Source: an uncultured Paraprevotella sp.
GTDB lineage: Bacteria > Bacteroidota > Bacteroidia > Bacteroidales > Bacteroidaceae
Assembly: GCA_944321365.1 (NCBI GenBank)
Contig: CALULA010000003.1
Span: forward strand, 124,001-188,000
Direction of reading: 5' to 3'
Length of the DNA stretch: 64,000 bases
Shown here: piece by piece, positions 42,676-50,636 of the stretch
How positions within the stretch are numbered: the first letter of the stretch is position 1
Layout: every line of letters starts with the position of its first letter
Program-made: the position numbers and the translations under genes
The notes under the pieces: generated by a model
The model's database searches: none
Seen by the model: the letters and a program-made list of their open reading frames with translations, nothing else
Told to the model about the DNA's origin: nothing

Positions 42676-43830
42676 ATGGATATATTTGATTTCATCGGAA
42701 CAAAACTGGCCGATTTCCTCACTTATACGGGCTTCGCAAATGCCGAGTGGGGAAACTGGATTATGATTCTTGTCGGGGCTTTCTTCTTGTGGCTGGCCAT
42801 CAAGAAAGATTTTGAGCCTCTGTTGCTGGTTCCCATCGGTCTTGGAATCATCCTGGGCAATATCCCGTTCAAGGCTGTGGGGCTTGAGGTCGGTCTGTAT
42901 GAGGACAACTCAGTGTTGAATATCTTCTATCAGGGAGTGAAGACAGGCTGGTATCCTCCCCTGGTGTTCCTAGGCATCGGGGCTATGACGGACTTCTCCG
43001 CACTGATTGCCAATCCCAAGCTCTTGCTGGTGGGGGCGGCCGCTCAGTTCGGTATTTTCGGAGCCTATATCATAGCGTTGGCTTTGGGATTTGAGCCGAA
43101 TCAGGCTGCCGGTATCGCCATTATCGGCGGTGCGGACGGACCTACTGCCATATTCCTGTCGTCGAAACTGTCGCCCAATCTGATGGGGGCCATTGCGGTG
43201 TGTGCTTATTCCTACATGGCACTGGTGCCGGTCATCCAGCCGCCCCTGATGCGTCTGTTGACAACAAAGAAAGAGAGGGTGATACACATGAAACCGGCGC
43301 GTCAGGTGTCGCAGACAGAGAAAATCATCTTCCCGATCGTCGGATTGCTGATGACCACTTTCATCGTTCCTTCCGGTCTGCCGCTGCTGGGTATGCTTTT
43401 CTTCGGCAACCTGCTCAAGGAGAGCACCAAGACGACCCGTTTGGCCAAGACAGCAGGTAGCGCGCTCAATGATATTGTCGTCATGCTGCTCGGACTTACG
43501 GTGGGATGCTCCACGCAGGCCAGCGAGTTTCTGACTGTGGACACCATCAAGATTTTCTTCCTCGGTGCACTGGCTTTCATCATCGCTACGGCTTCGGGTG
43601 TGCTGTTTGTCAAGTTCTTCAATCTGTTCTTGCCCAAGCACAAGAAAATCAATCCGCTCATCGGCAATGCCGGAGTGTCTGCCGTGCCGATGGCCGCGCG
43701 CATCTCGCAGAACCTCGGTCTGGAGTACGACTCCAAGAACTACCTGCTGATGCATGCCATGGGGCCGAACGTGGCCGGTGTCATCGGCTCGGCTGTCGCC
43801 GCCGGTGTGCTGCTGGGTTTCCTGAGCTGA
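42676..43830 (+). CDS. mmdB: Sodium ion-translocating decarboxylase beta subunit
   Basis: This 384-residue integral membrane subunit (OadB/MmdB family) decarboxylates carboxybiotin and exports Na+, conserving energy during propionate formation. It has about nine or more helices. Functional motifs are 'FLGIGAMTDFSALIANPKL' (about residues 98-116), 'IIGGADGPTAIFLSSKLSP' (about 150-168, with the Na+-binding Asp region), and 'NAGVSAVPMAARISQNLG' (about 332-349). The length fits MmdB. It is the last gene of the operon, and a terminator follows at 43855. Confidence 0.95.
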   Translation: MDIFDFIGTKLADFLTYTGFANAEWGNWIMILVGAFFLWLAIKKDFEPLLLVPIGLGIILGNIPFKAVGLEVGLYEDNSVLNIFYQGVKTGWYPPLVFLGIGAMTDFSALIANPKLLLVGAAAQFGIFGAYIIALALGFEPNQAAGIAIIGGADGPTAIFLSSKLSPNLMGAIAVCAYSYMALVPVIQPPLMRLLTTKKERVIHMKPARQVSQTEKIIFPIVGLLMTTFIVPSGLPLLGMLFFGNLLKESTKTTRLAKTAGSALNDIVVMLLGLTVGCSTQASEFLTVDTIKIFFLGALAFIIATASGVLFVKFFNLFLPKHKKINPLIGNAGVSAVPMAARISQNLGLEYDSKNYLLMHAMGPNVAGVIGSAVAAGVLLGFLS

Positions 43831-43854
43831 CGAATTTTGTTTTCATATCAAGTC

Positions 43855-43889
43855 AGGCTGTTGTCCGGATTCGGGCGGCAGCCTTTTTC
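43855..43889 (+). terminator. Terminator of the mmdA operon
   Basis: A 13-bp RNA stem (43855-43867 with 43872-43884, four G-U pairs) has a 4-nt loop and a TTTTT tail. Confidence 0.75.
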
Positions 43890-43926
43890 TTGTCTGGCGT
43901 GCGTGAGGGTGCTCCGAAAGTCGGCA

Positions 43927-44036
43927 TGGGCATGCCTTTGAGCAAGGCTGTCGCTGTTCTTGTGCAAGGCGGCTGTCGTTCTTGCGCAAGACTGTCCGTG
44001 TTTTTGCGCATGACTGTCTGGGGGCTTGCGCAAGGA
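43927..44036 (+). repeat. 22-bp TGCGCA tandem array, locus D
   Basis: Five cores begin at 43939 (TGAGCA), 43961 (TGTGCA), 43983, 44005 and 44027 (TGCGCA), all exactly 22 bp apart. The linkers carry GACTGTC-type dyads between cores. This is the longest strictly phased run in the window. Confidence 0.8.
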
Positions 44037-44110
44037 ATTTCAGCGTGGGTTTGACGAGGCTGATCCTTTGACAAAAGCCTGGCGAATGACGGAAAAGTTC
44101 AGTCCGCCCG

Positions 44111-44141
44111 TTGTATGGTAATGCTTTTCTTCGTATTTTTG
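44111..44141 (+). promoter_or_regulatory. mnmA promoter
   Basis: TTG at 44111-44113 and TATTTTTG at 44134-44141 are 20 bp apart. The minus-7 box ends only 15 bp before the ATG at 44157, so the leader is very short. Confidence 0.6.
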
Positions 44142-44156
44142 TGAAAAAGGACTTTC

Positions 44157-45302
44157 ATGCAGAATGATATGGAACAGGGAAGAAAGAAAGTGCTGGTCGG
44201 CATGTCGGGCGGTATAGACAGTTCGGCTGTCTGCCTGATGTTGCAGGAGCGGGGATATGAAGTGTACGGGGTGACCATGCGCGTGTGGGACCTGCCGCGC
44301 CAGTTCCGGACGCCTGGACAGGAACAGCCGGACTTCATCCTAGAAGCGCAGGACCTGGCCCGGCGACTGGGCATTCCGCACCATGTGGCCGATGAGCGTG
44401 AGGCATTCCGGCAGACGGTGGTGCGCAATTTCATTGACGAGTATCTGGCCGGACGGACACCGAATCCCTGCGTGATGTGCAATCCGGAGTTTAAGTTCCG
44501 CGTACTGACGGAGTGGGCCGACCGGCTGGGATGCGATTATATAGCCACGGGCCACTACGTGCAGGTGCGGCCGGAAGCGGGCCGTTTCCATGTGCATTGC
44601 GGTGTGGACGAGAAGAAAGATCAGTCTTATTTCCTTTGGCGGCTGGACCAGCGGATGCTTTCGCGCAGTCTGTTCCCTTTGGGAGACTTGCATAAGGCAG
44701 AGGTCCGGGCCTATCTGGAGCAGAAAGGCTTTGCCATGAAGGCACGGTCGGGCGAATCGATGGAAGTATGTTTCATCGACAAGGACTATCGTGAGTTCCT
44801 GCGCAGCCAGGTGTCGGACATAGACCGCCGCGTGGGGCCGGGCAAGTTCGTGGATGTGCAGGGACGCACTTTGGGCACGCATGCCGGTTATCCTTATTAT
44901 ACCGTGGGGCAGCGCAAGGGATTGGGAGTAGCCTTGGGGCAGCCGGCCTACGTCCTGCGGTTGAATGCCGACAAGAATACGGTCGTGCTGGGGCAGGAAG
45001 AGCAGCTGCGTACGCAGGCCATGCTGGTGTCACAATTGCAGGAAGTCGCAGAGGGAGAAATAGCTGCGTGTCCGGCTCTGACCGTACGTATACGTTACCG
45101 CAGCCGTCCGGTGCCGTGCAGTGTGCGCCGGGTGGAAAGCCTTTTCCCGCAGGAGATGCCGGACCCTTTATGGCTGGTGACGTTCGCCACCGAGGCGTCA
45201 GCCGTCACTCCGGGGCAGTCTGCCGTTTTTTATGAGGGTGACAAAATGCTTGGCGGAGCGTATATCGGTTCGCAGAAAGGGCTACAGGCTTATGTGCAGT
45301 GA
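44157..45302 (+). CDS. mnmA: tRNA-specific 2-thiouridylase MnmA
   Basis: This 381-residue enzyme thiolates U34 in tRNAs for Lys, Glu and Gln. The PP-loop '[18 protein letters not shown]' is at about residues 14-31. The catalytic Cys pair lies in 'TPNPCVMCN' (about residue 104) and '[13 protein letters not shown]' (about 204), and '[10 protein letters not shown]' near 250 is typical of the family. The first ATG leaves a leader of only a few bases after the promoter, so Met5 (44169) is a real alternative start. Its 3' end overlaps xseA by 11 bp. The operon is mnmA-xseA-xseB. Confidence 0.95.
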   Translation: MQNDMEQGRKKVLVGMSGGIDSSAVCLMLQERGYEVYGVTMRVWDLPRQFRTPGQEQPDFILEAQDLARRLGIPHHVADEREAFRQTVVRNFIDEYLAGRTPNPCVMCNPEFKFRVLTEWADRLGCDYIATGHYVQVRPEAGRFHVHCGVDEKKDQSYFLWRLDQRMLSRSLFPLGDLHKAEVRAYLEQKGFAMKARSGESMEVCFIDKDYREFLRSQVSDIDRRVGPGKFVDVQGRTLGTHAGYPYYTVGQRKGLGVALGQPAYVLRLNADKNTVVLGQEEQLRTQAMLVSQLQEVAEGEIAACPALTVRIRYRSRPVPCSVRRVESLFPQEMPDPLWLVTFATEASAVTPGQSAVFYEGDKMLGGAYIGSQKGLQAYVQ

Positions 45303-46602
45303 GGAGCGGGCTTTGACATTATATGAATTGAACGCGCGGGTGCGCGGGGCGTTGGAGACGGGCTTGCCCGACCGCTATTGGCTGCAGGCCGAGCTGAGCG
45401 AGGTGCGTGAGGCCTACAACGGGCACTGTTATCTGGAGTTCGTGCAAAAAGACAAGGGCGGGCGCGAGCTGGTAGCCAGGGCGCGTGGCGTGATATGGGC
45501 CGGTGTCTACCAGTTGCTCAAGCCTATGTTTGAGCGCGAGGCGGGACGTCCGTTGGCAGCCGGGCTGAAAGTGCTGGTCCGTGTTTCGGTTTCTTTCCAT
45601 GAGCTTTATGGCTATTCGCTCACGGTGACGGATATTGATCCGGCTTATACTTTGGGCGACATGGCCCGTCTGCGGCGTGAGATTCTGGCCCGTCTGAAAG
45701 AGGACGGCATACTGTATGCCAACAAGGAGCTTTCTTTGCCCATGATCGTGTCGCGTGTGGCTGTCATTTCTTCCGCTACGGCGGCGGGCTACGGTGACTT
45801 TTGCCATCAGCTGTTGTTGAACGACTACCGTTTCCGTTTCGATGTACGCCTTTTCCCGGCGGTCATGCAGGGCGAACGGGTGGAACAGTCCGTGCTTTCG
45901 GCCTTGGAAGCGGTGATGAACGATGCTGAAGGCGGCTGGGATGTGGTGGTGATTATCCGCGGCGGCGGGGCCACGAGCGATTTGTCCGGTTTCGATTCCT
46001 ACTGGCTGGCGGCGGCCTGCGCGCAGTTCCCCCTGCCTGTGATTACGGGCATCGGTCATGAGCGCGACGATACGGTGATCGATCTTGTGGCCCATACGCG
46101 TGTGAAGACCCCTACGGCTGCTGCGGCTTTCCTGGTGCGCCATCAGCTGGAGGCTGCCATGCGTCTGGAGGAAGCCAGCCGGCAGCTGCAGCGTCTGGCC
46201 GGCATGCGGTTGGAAGCCGGGCATGCGCGTCTGGAACGGGTGGTCGACCGCCTGTCCTCGTCGTTCCTGCAGGTCCGAATGTCGGGCGAGCATGCCTTGA
46301 ATGTGCTGTTGCGGCGGCTGGACCATGCGGCAAGGGACTGTCAGTCGTCCGGCTGTCATCGTCTGCAGACGGCCGGTGAGCGTCTGCGGCGTGCCCTGCC
46401 GGTGAGGATGGAGCGTGAGCGGTTCCGCCTGCAGTTGCTGGAACAACGTTCGGCGGCTGCCGACCCGCAGCTGTTGCTCAGGCGGGGCTACAGCATGACG
46501 TTCCACAAAGGCAAGCTGGTGCGTGATGCCGCTTTGCTGAAAAAGGGAGAAGAAATCACGACCCGTCTGGCGGAGGGTGAAATCCGTTCTGTCGTAAAAT
46601 GA
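45292..46602 (+). CDS. xseA: Exodeoxyribonuclease VII large subunit
   Basis: This 436-residue nuclease subunit degrades single-stranded DNA. The N-terminal OB-fold has '[28 protein letters not shown]' (about residues 10-37). The catalytic domain shows '[18 protein letters not shown]' and '[15 protein letters not shown]' (about 160-175), '[21 protein letters not shown]' (about 220-240) and '[20 protein letters not shown]' (about 250-269). The C-terminal coiled-coil region ends with '[25 protein letters not shown]'. The ATG inside the mnmA 3' end is preferred to an upstream in-frame start that lies entirely within mnmA. It overlaps xseB by 4 bp. Confidence 0.94.
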   Translation: MCSEERALTLYELNARVRGALETGLPDRYWLQAELSEVREAYNGHCYLEFVQKDKGGRELVARARGVIWAGVYQLLKPMFEREAGRPLAAGLKVLVRVSVSFHELYGYSLTVTDIDPAYTLGDMARLRREILARLKEDGILYANKELSLPMIVSRVAVISSATAAGYGDFCHQLLLNDYRFRFDVRLFPAVMQGERVEQSVLSALEAVMNDAEGGWDVVVIIRGGGATSDLSGFDSYWLAAACAQFPLPVITGIGHERDDTVIDLVAHTRVKTPTAAAAFLVRHQLEAAMRLEEASRQLQRLAGMRLEAGHARLERVVDRLSSSFLQVRMSGEHALNVLLRRLDHAARDCQSSGCHRLQTAGERLRRALPVRMERERFRLQLLEQRSAAADPQLLLRRGYSMTFHKGKLVRDAALLKKGEEITTRLAEGEIRSVVK

Positions 46603-46814
46603 AGCAGGCAATGGAGAAAAAGAAACAGACTTATGAAGAGGCCATGGCGCGTCTGGAAGAGATCGTGCGCCAGGTGGAGAACAATGAGACCGGCATAGAC
46701 GAGCTGACGGCGCGGCTGAAAGAGGCCCGTGCGCTGGCGGACTTTTGCCGTAAAAAGCTCTATGCTACGGATGAGGAAATAAAGAAAATATTAGAAACGG
46801 AGGAAAAATCGTGA
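46599..46814 (+). CDS. xseB: Exodeoxyribonuclease VII small subunit
   Basis: This 71-residue helical protein binds the coiled coil of XseA. The family signature 'TYEEAMARLEEIVRQVENNETGIDEL' covers about residues 11-36, followed by a second helix ('LKEARALADFCRKKL'). It overlaps xseA by 4 bp (ATGA), giving coupled translation. Met5 (46611) is an alternative start. No terminator is evident, and ilvE begins 90 bp downstream behind its own minus-7 box. Confidence 0.93.
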   Translation: MKQAMEKKKQTYEEAMARLEEIVRQVENNETGIDELTARLKEARALADFCRKKLYATDEEIKKILETEEKS

Positions 46815-46828
46815 TAAACTGCAAGAAA

Positions 46829-46864
46829 TGTCGCTCTTTTCTGCCGGGTTGTCGCTTTTTTCTG
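46829..46864 (+). repeat. Direct repeat next to the ilvE minus-7 box
   Basis: TGTCGCTCTTTTCTG at 46829-46843 is repeated as TGTCGCTTTTTTCTG at 46850-46864, 21 bp apart. The second copy touches the minus-7 box. It could be a pair of regulator half-sites. Confidence 0.4.
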
Positions 46865-46872
46865 TATTTTTG
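46865..46872 (+). promoter_or_regulatory. Minus-7 box of ilvE
   Basis: TATTTTTG matches TAnnTTTG, 32 bp before the ATG at 46905. Confidence 0.55.
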
Positions 46873-46904
46873 TCTTTCAGAATGAAAACCAAAGAAAAGA
46901 AGAA

Positions 46905-47927
46905 ATGAAAGAAATCGATTGGGCAAATCTGTCTTTCGGTTATATGAAGACAGATTATAACGTACGTTGTTATTACCGTGACGGAGCGTGGGGAGAAATT
47001 GAAGTTTGTTCGGAGGAGACGATTCCGCTGCACATGGCGGCCACCTGTCTGCACTACGGTCAGGAGGCTTTTGAGGGACTGAAGGCCTACCGCTGCCCGG
47101 ACGGCAAGGTGCGCGTGTTCCGCATGGACGAGAATGCAGCCCGTCTGCAGAGCACCTGTCGCGGCATTCTGATGCCGGAACTGCCCACAGAACGTTTTGA
47201 AGAGATGGTGAAAAAGGTGGTGCGGCTCAATGAGCGTTTCATACCGCCCTACGAAAGCGGAGCCACGCTGTATATCCGTCCGTTGCTTATCGGTACAAGC
47301 GCGCAGGTGGGTGTGCACCCCGCTACGGAATATCTGTTTATGATTTTTGTCACGCCGGTAGGGCCATACTTCAAGGGCGGCTTCGCCACCAATCCTTATG
47401 TGATTATCCGCGAGTACGACCGTTCGGCTCCGTTGGGCACGGGCATCTATAAGGTGGGCGGCAACTATGCGGCCAGTCTGAAGGCGAACAGCATCGCACA
47501 CGAACTGGGCTACTCCTGCGAGTTTTATCTGGATGCCAAGGAAAAGAAATATATCGACGAATGCGGAGCTGCCAACTTCTTCGGCATCAAGAACAACACG
47601 TATGTGACTCCGAAGTCGACATCCATCCTGCCGTCCATCACCAACAAGAGTCTGATGCAGCTGGCCGAGGATATGGGCATGAAAGTGGAGCGTCGGCAGA
47701 TTCCGGAAGAGGAGCTGGCTACGTTCGAGGAGGCCGGAGCTTGTGGTACGGCGGCCGTTATCAGTCCCATCGAGCGCATCGACGATCTGGAGAACAAGAA
47801 GAGCTACGTCATCAGCAAGGACGGCAAGCCCGGCCCAATCTGTACGAAGCTCTACCACCATTTGCGCGACATTCAGTATGGCATCGAGCCGGATGTGCAC
47901 GGATGGACTACGGTGGTCATTGAATAA
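46905..47927 (+). CDS. ilvE: Branched-chain amino acid aminotransferase
   Basis: This 340-residue PLP enzyme of fold type IV transaminates Leu, Ile and Val. Visible features are 'LHYGQEAFEGLKAYR' (about residues 48-62), 'YIRPLLIGTSAQVGVHPA' (about 123-140), and the PLP-Lys region 'GTGIYKVGGNYAASLKANSIAHELG' (about 179-203). 'DECGAANFFGI' and 'EEAGACGTAAVISPIERI' near the C-terminus match the family. It belongs to the longer (340-residue) BCAT subgroup. It has its own promoter, and the DUF975 gene follows 23 bp later and may be co-transcribed. Confidence 0.95.
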   Translation: MKEIDWANLSFGYMKTDYNVRCYYRDGAWGEIEVCSEETIPLHMAATCLHYGQEAFEGLKAYRCPDGKVRVFRMDENAARLQSTCRGILMPELPTERFEEMVKKVVRLNERFIPPYESGATLYIRPLLIGTSAQVGVHPATEYLFMIFVTPVGPYFKGGFATNPYVIIREYDRSAPLGTGIYKVGGNYAASLKANSIAHELGYSCEFYLDAKEKKYIDECGAANFFGIKNNTYVTPKSTSILPSITNKSLMQLAEDMGMKVERRQIPEEELATFEEAGACGTAAVISPIERIDDLENKKSYVISKDGKPGPICTKLYHHLRDIQYGIEPDVHGWTTVVIE

Positions 47928-47950
47928 TATACCTTTAAATGTTATGATGT

Positions 47951-48580
47951 ATGATACGGACGGCTAAAGAACTGAGGGCGGCAGCGCGCGTCTCATTGTC
48001 CGGCAAGTGGGCGGGCACGGTATTGATGTCGTTGGTCTATCTGTTGTTGATGGGCATTCTGCCCGGAGGCTTGAATGTAGGAGTCGGATCAAGCATGGGC
48101 AACCTGCTGCAGTTGCTGCTCTTGCCAATGGCGTATGGACTGCTGGTGGCTTTTCTGGACAACATCCGGAGCGGTGAGACCTACCGGATAGAGCAGTTGT
48201 TCGTGGGCTTCAGTGATTACGGACGCATCCTGGGAACTGGGCTGTTGGTGTGGATTTACACCTTTCTGTGGACGCTGTTGCTGGTCGTGCCGGGCATCAT
48301 CAAATCGTATTCCTACGCCTTGACCTACTACATCCTGCGCGACCATCCGGAATTGCAGTTTAACGGAGCCATTGAGCGGAGCATGGACATGATGAAAGGT
48401 CATAAGGCTGATCTGTTCTGCCTGCAGCTGACGTTTATAGGTTGGGCTTTGCTTTGCATCCTGACGGCGGGCATCGGACTGCTGTGGCTGATTCCGTATG
48501 TAAATGCAGCGCAAGCTCATTTCTACGAGGATGTGAAAGCTGATTATGAGAACCGGCCGGCACAGGCGGAGCAGGCCTGA
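47951..48580 (+). CDS. DUF975 family membrane protein
   Basis: This 209-residue protein has about four to five hydrophobic helices and the DUF975 pattern: 'RTAKELRAAARVSLSGKW' at the N-terminus, 'RSGETYRIEQLFVGFSDYGRIL' near residue 78, and 'VPGIIKSYSYALTYYILRDHPEL...AIERSMDMMKGHKADLF' in the C-terminal half. The function is unknown. It starts a run of four small membrane-protein genes (DUF975, two CD225-type, DUF2752) in the same direction with gaps of 22-24 bp, suggesting one transcript. Confidence 0.88.
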   Translation: MIRTAKELRAAARVSLSGKWAGTVLMSLVYLLLMGILPGGLNVGVGSSMGNLLQLLLLPMAYGLLVAFLDNIRSGETYRIEQLFVGFSDYGRILGTGLLVWIYTFLWTLLLVVPGIIKSYSYALTYYILRDHPELQFNGAIERSMDMMKGHKADLFCLQLTFIGWALLCILTAGIGLLWLIPYVNAAQAHFYEDVKADYENRPAQAEQA

Positions 48581-48602
48581 CGGATCATGTAAAGGAGAGA
48601 AT

Positions 48603-49058
48603 ATGGATTTCTACATTCTGGAAAACGGTGAGCGGAAAGGTCCGTACACGATAGAAGAACTCCGGCAGAACAAAGTGTCGCCGGACGCGATGGTCTGGAC
48701 CGAGGGCGAGGCCGACTGGCGCAGGGCGGGGGATATCCCTGCCCTGTCCGCGCTGTTTCCTGCTGCCATCCCTCCCGTTCCTCCCGCAGAACAGCCGCAG
48801 CAGCGGCCACCGATGCCCAAGACGTGGCTGGTGGAGTCTATCCTGGTCATGGTGTTGTGCTGCCTGCCTTTCGGAATCGTAGGGTTGGTTTATGCCTCGA
48901 AAGTGGAGACAGCCTATTGGGCCGGTGATTACGGGCGGGCTGAAAAATACTCTGCCGATGCAAAAAAATGGACGCTTGTGGGCGTCGGTGTGGCGTTGAT
49001 ATTGCTGCTGTTGTACGTCGTCTTTCTGCTTTTCTGCGCGCTGGCAGCTGATATGTAA
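48603..49058 (+). CDS. GYF_2 domain plus CD225/dispanin membrane protein
   Basis: In this 151-residue protein a GYF_2 domain ('DFYILENGERKGPYTIEELRQNKVSPDAMVWTEGEADWRRAGDI', about residues 2-45) is followed by a Pro-rich linker. A CD225-type segment comes next ('PPMPKTWLVESILVMVLCCLPFGIVGLVYASKV', about 70-105) and then a final membrane helix (about 125-148). CD225 is the domain of animal interferon-induced transmembrane proteins; bacterial members are of unknown function. The ATG at 48603 follows a Shine-Dalgarno-like AAAGGAGAG. The next gene is a shorter paralogue of its second half. Confidence 0.88.
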   Translation: MDFYILENGERKGPYTIEELRQNKVSPDAMVWTEGEADWRRAGDIPALSALFPAAIPPVPPAEQPQQRPPMPKTWLVESILVMVLCCLPFGIVGLVYASKVETAYWAGDYGRAEKYSADAKKWTLVGVGVALILLLLYVVFLLFCALAADM

Positions 49059-49082
49059 TATGCTGGTTTAACTAAAAATGTA

Positions 49083-49346
49083 ATGCTTATGGAAACAAAA
49101 GATGCGGGCGTTTGTCCGAAAACGTGGCTGGCAGAGTCTATTCTGGTGACGATTTTCTGCTGTCTGCCTTTCGGTATAGTGGGTATCGTGAACGCGTCGA
49201 AAGTCAGCTCACAGTTTGCTGCCGGCAATATGGAAGCTGCAGAAGCAGCCAGCAAAGATGCCGGCAAGTGGACTAAGTGGGGTTTCATCGTGGGGCTTGT
49301 GTGCGTCATTCTATACCTTATTCTATATGCAGCTATGATGCTTTAA
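49083..49346 (+). CDS. CD225/dispanin family membrane protein
   Basis: This 87-residue protein has two membrane helices and the same 'CPKTWLAESILVTIFCCLPFGIVGIVNASKV' core as the preceding gene, without its GYF_2 domain. The segment between the helices ('AAGNMEAAEAASKDAGKWTKWG') is typical of bacterial members. The pair probably arose by duplication and then gain or loss of the GYF_2 domain. Met3 (49089) is an alternative start. The DUF2752 gene begins 22 bp after the stop. Confidence 0.87.
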   Translation: MLMETKDAGVCPKTWLAESILVTIFCCLPFGIVGIVNASKVSSQFAAGNMEAAEAASKDAGKWTKWGFIVGLVCVILYLILYAAMML

Positions 49347-49368
49347 ATGCAAGGTCTGTTTGGAAAGA

Positions 49369-49728
49369 ATGAAAAAGGGCATTTGGGTGTTGCTCGTTGC
49401 GGCAGTTGCGGTTTATTTCGCATTCAATCCGTCGGGCAGTGCGTGGTTTCCCAAATGCCCTTTTCTGATGCTCACGGGGTGGCAGTGCCCCGGATGCGGG
49501 TCGCAACGTGCCATCCACAGCCTGCTGCATCTGGACATTGTTTCGGCTTTGCGCTATAATTTCCTGCTGGTTTTTTCCTTGCCCTTGCTGGCTGTGCTGC
49601 TGTATGCCGAAGCCGTGCGGGTGCGCAAACCGGCGTTCTATGCCAAGGTGCATCGTGTGGCCTACATCTGGGCCTGTTTTGCCGTGGTCTGTCTGTGGTG
49701 GCTGTTGCGCAATCTGTTCCATTGGTGA
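49369..49728 (+). CDS. DUF2752 family membrane protein
   Basis: This 119-residue protein has three hydrophobic helices. The DUF2752 signature is present: a conserved Cys-rich motif 'KCPFLMLTGWQCPGCGSQRAIHSLLHLDI' at about residues 29-57, followed by 'ALRYNFLLV'. The function is unknown, and the Cys pattern suggests metal or redox binding at the membrane. The ATG at 49369 is used rather than an in-frame TTG at 49360. I recall frequent adjacency to CD225 genes in Bacteroidetes, which fits this cluster. Confidence 0.87.
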   Translation: MKKGIWVLLVAAVAVYFAFNPSGSAWFPKCPFLMLTGWQCPGCGSQRAIHSLLHLDIVSALRYNFLLVFSLPLLAVLLYAEAVRVRKPAFYAKVHRVAYIWACFAVVCLWWLLRNLFHW

Positions 49729-49781
49729 GGCCGGGTGCGCGGGTTGTTGAGGATGCAGAAGTGGATTTCTTGGTAGAAACG

Positions 49782-49813
49782 TTTGGAGTATCGCGGAAAA
49801 CCCCGTACATTTG
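49782..49813 (+). promoter_or_regulatory. trmB-mrp promoter
   Basis: TTTG at 49782-49785 and TACATTTG at 49806-49813 are 20 bp apart. The ATG at 49836 is 22 bp beyond the minus-7 box. Confidence 0.65.
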
Positions 49814-49835
49814 CACAACATAGCGAAAAGAATGT

Positions 49836-50615
49836 ATGGGAAAAGGAAAATTGGCAAAGTTTGCCGATATGGCGAGCTATCCGCATGTGTTCGAGTGTCC
49901 TTATTCAGTTGTGGATGAAGTCCCCTTTGAAATGAAAGGCCGATGGGGGAAGGAATTTTTTCATAATGACCGTCCCCTTGTTTTGGAATTGGGATGCGGA
50001 CGCGGGGAATATACCGTGGGGCTGGCCCGTCTGTTTCCTGAGAAGAATTTCATAGGCGTAGACATCAAAGGGGCACGCATGTGGACCGGGGCCACCGAGG
50101 CTCTGCGCGCGGGGCTGCCGAACGTGGCGTTCTTGCGGACAAACATCGAAATCATCGACCGCTTCTTCGGCGAGAACGAGGTGTCGGAGATATGGCTGAC
50201 GTTCAGTGACCCGCAGATGAAGAAGCCTACAAAGCGACTGACGTCTACTTTCTTTATGGAACGTTACCGCCGCTTCCTGAAGGATGGCGGGTGCATTCAT
50301 CTGAAGACGGATTCTAATTTCTTGTTTACTTATACCACCTACATGGTGGAGAAGAACGGCCTGCCGCTGGAGTTCTCCACGACAGACCTCTATCATAGTG
50401 TGCTGGCCGAACAGCCGGACACGGAGGACGCCCGCATACTGGGCATACAGACGTATTATGAGCGGCAGTGGCTGGAGCGCGGACTGAATATCCGCTACAT
50501 GCGCTTCAGGCTTCCGCACGAGGGGCTGCTGGAAGAGCCGGATGTGGAGATTGAGATGGATGAATACCGGAGTTACAACCGCAGCAAGCGGAGTAGTTCT
50601 GTGACGTCCAAATAG
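49836..50615 (+). CDS. trmB: tRNA (guanine-N7-)-methyltransferase
   Basis: This 259-residue SAM-dependent enzyme makes m7G46 in tRNA. The SAM-binding block is '[36 protein letters not shown]' (about residues 48-83), followed by '[16 protein letters not shown]'. The catalytic-region motif reads '[19 protein letters not shown]' (about 127-145), a variant of the FPDPWPKxRHxKRR motif of proteobacteria. I believe this form is usual in Bacteroidetes. The C-terminal tail is basic. The mrp gene starts 21 bp after the stop. Confidence 0.93.
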   Translation: MGKGKLAKFADMASYPHVFECPYSVVDEVPFEMKGRWGKEFFHNDRPLVLELGCGRGEYTVGLARLFPEKNFIGVDIKGARMWTGATEALRAGLPNVAFLRTNIEIIDRFFGENEVSEIWLTFSDPQMKKPTKRLTSTFFMERYRRFLKDGGCIHLKTDSNFLFTYTTYMVEKNGLPLEFSTTDLYHSVLAEQPDTEDARILGIQTYYERQWLERGLNIRYMRFRLPHEGLLEEPDVEIEMDEYRSYNRSKRSSSVTSK

Positions 50616-50636
50616 ACAGGACTTTAATATCAACCA

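Larger units (their letters stand above)
43831..44156. other. 326-bp region between mmdB and mnmA: terminator, array, promoter; no gene
   Basis: In order the region contains a terminator (43855-43888), the locus D TGCGCA array (43927-44036) and the mnmA promoter (44111-44141). No protein-like ORF is recognised. Confidence 0.65.

Noticed and set aside
43927..44036. CRISPR-like array
   Set aside because: The period is 22 bp with no separate spacers, units are degenerate, and no cas gene is nearby.
45319..46611. Minus-strand ORF of about 430 codons
   Set aside because: It is antisense to xseA, which has all family motifs.
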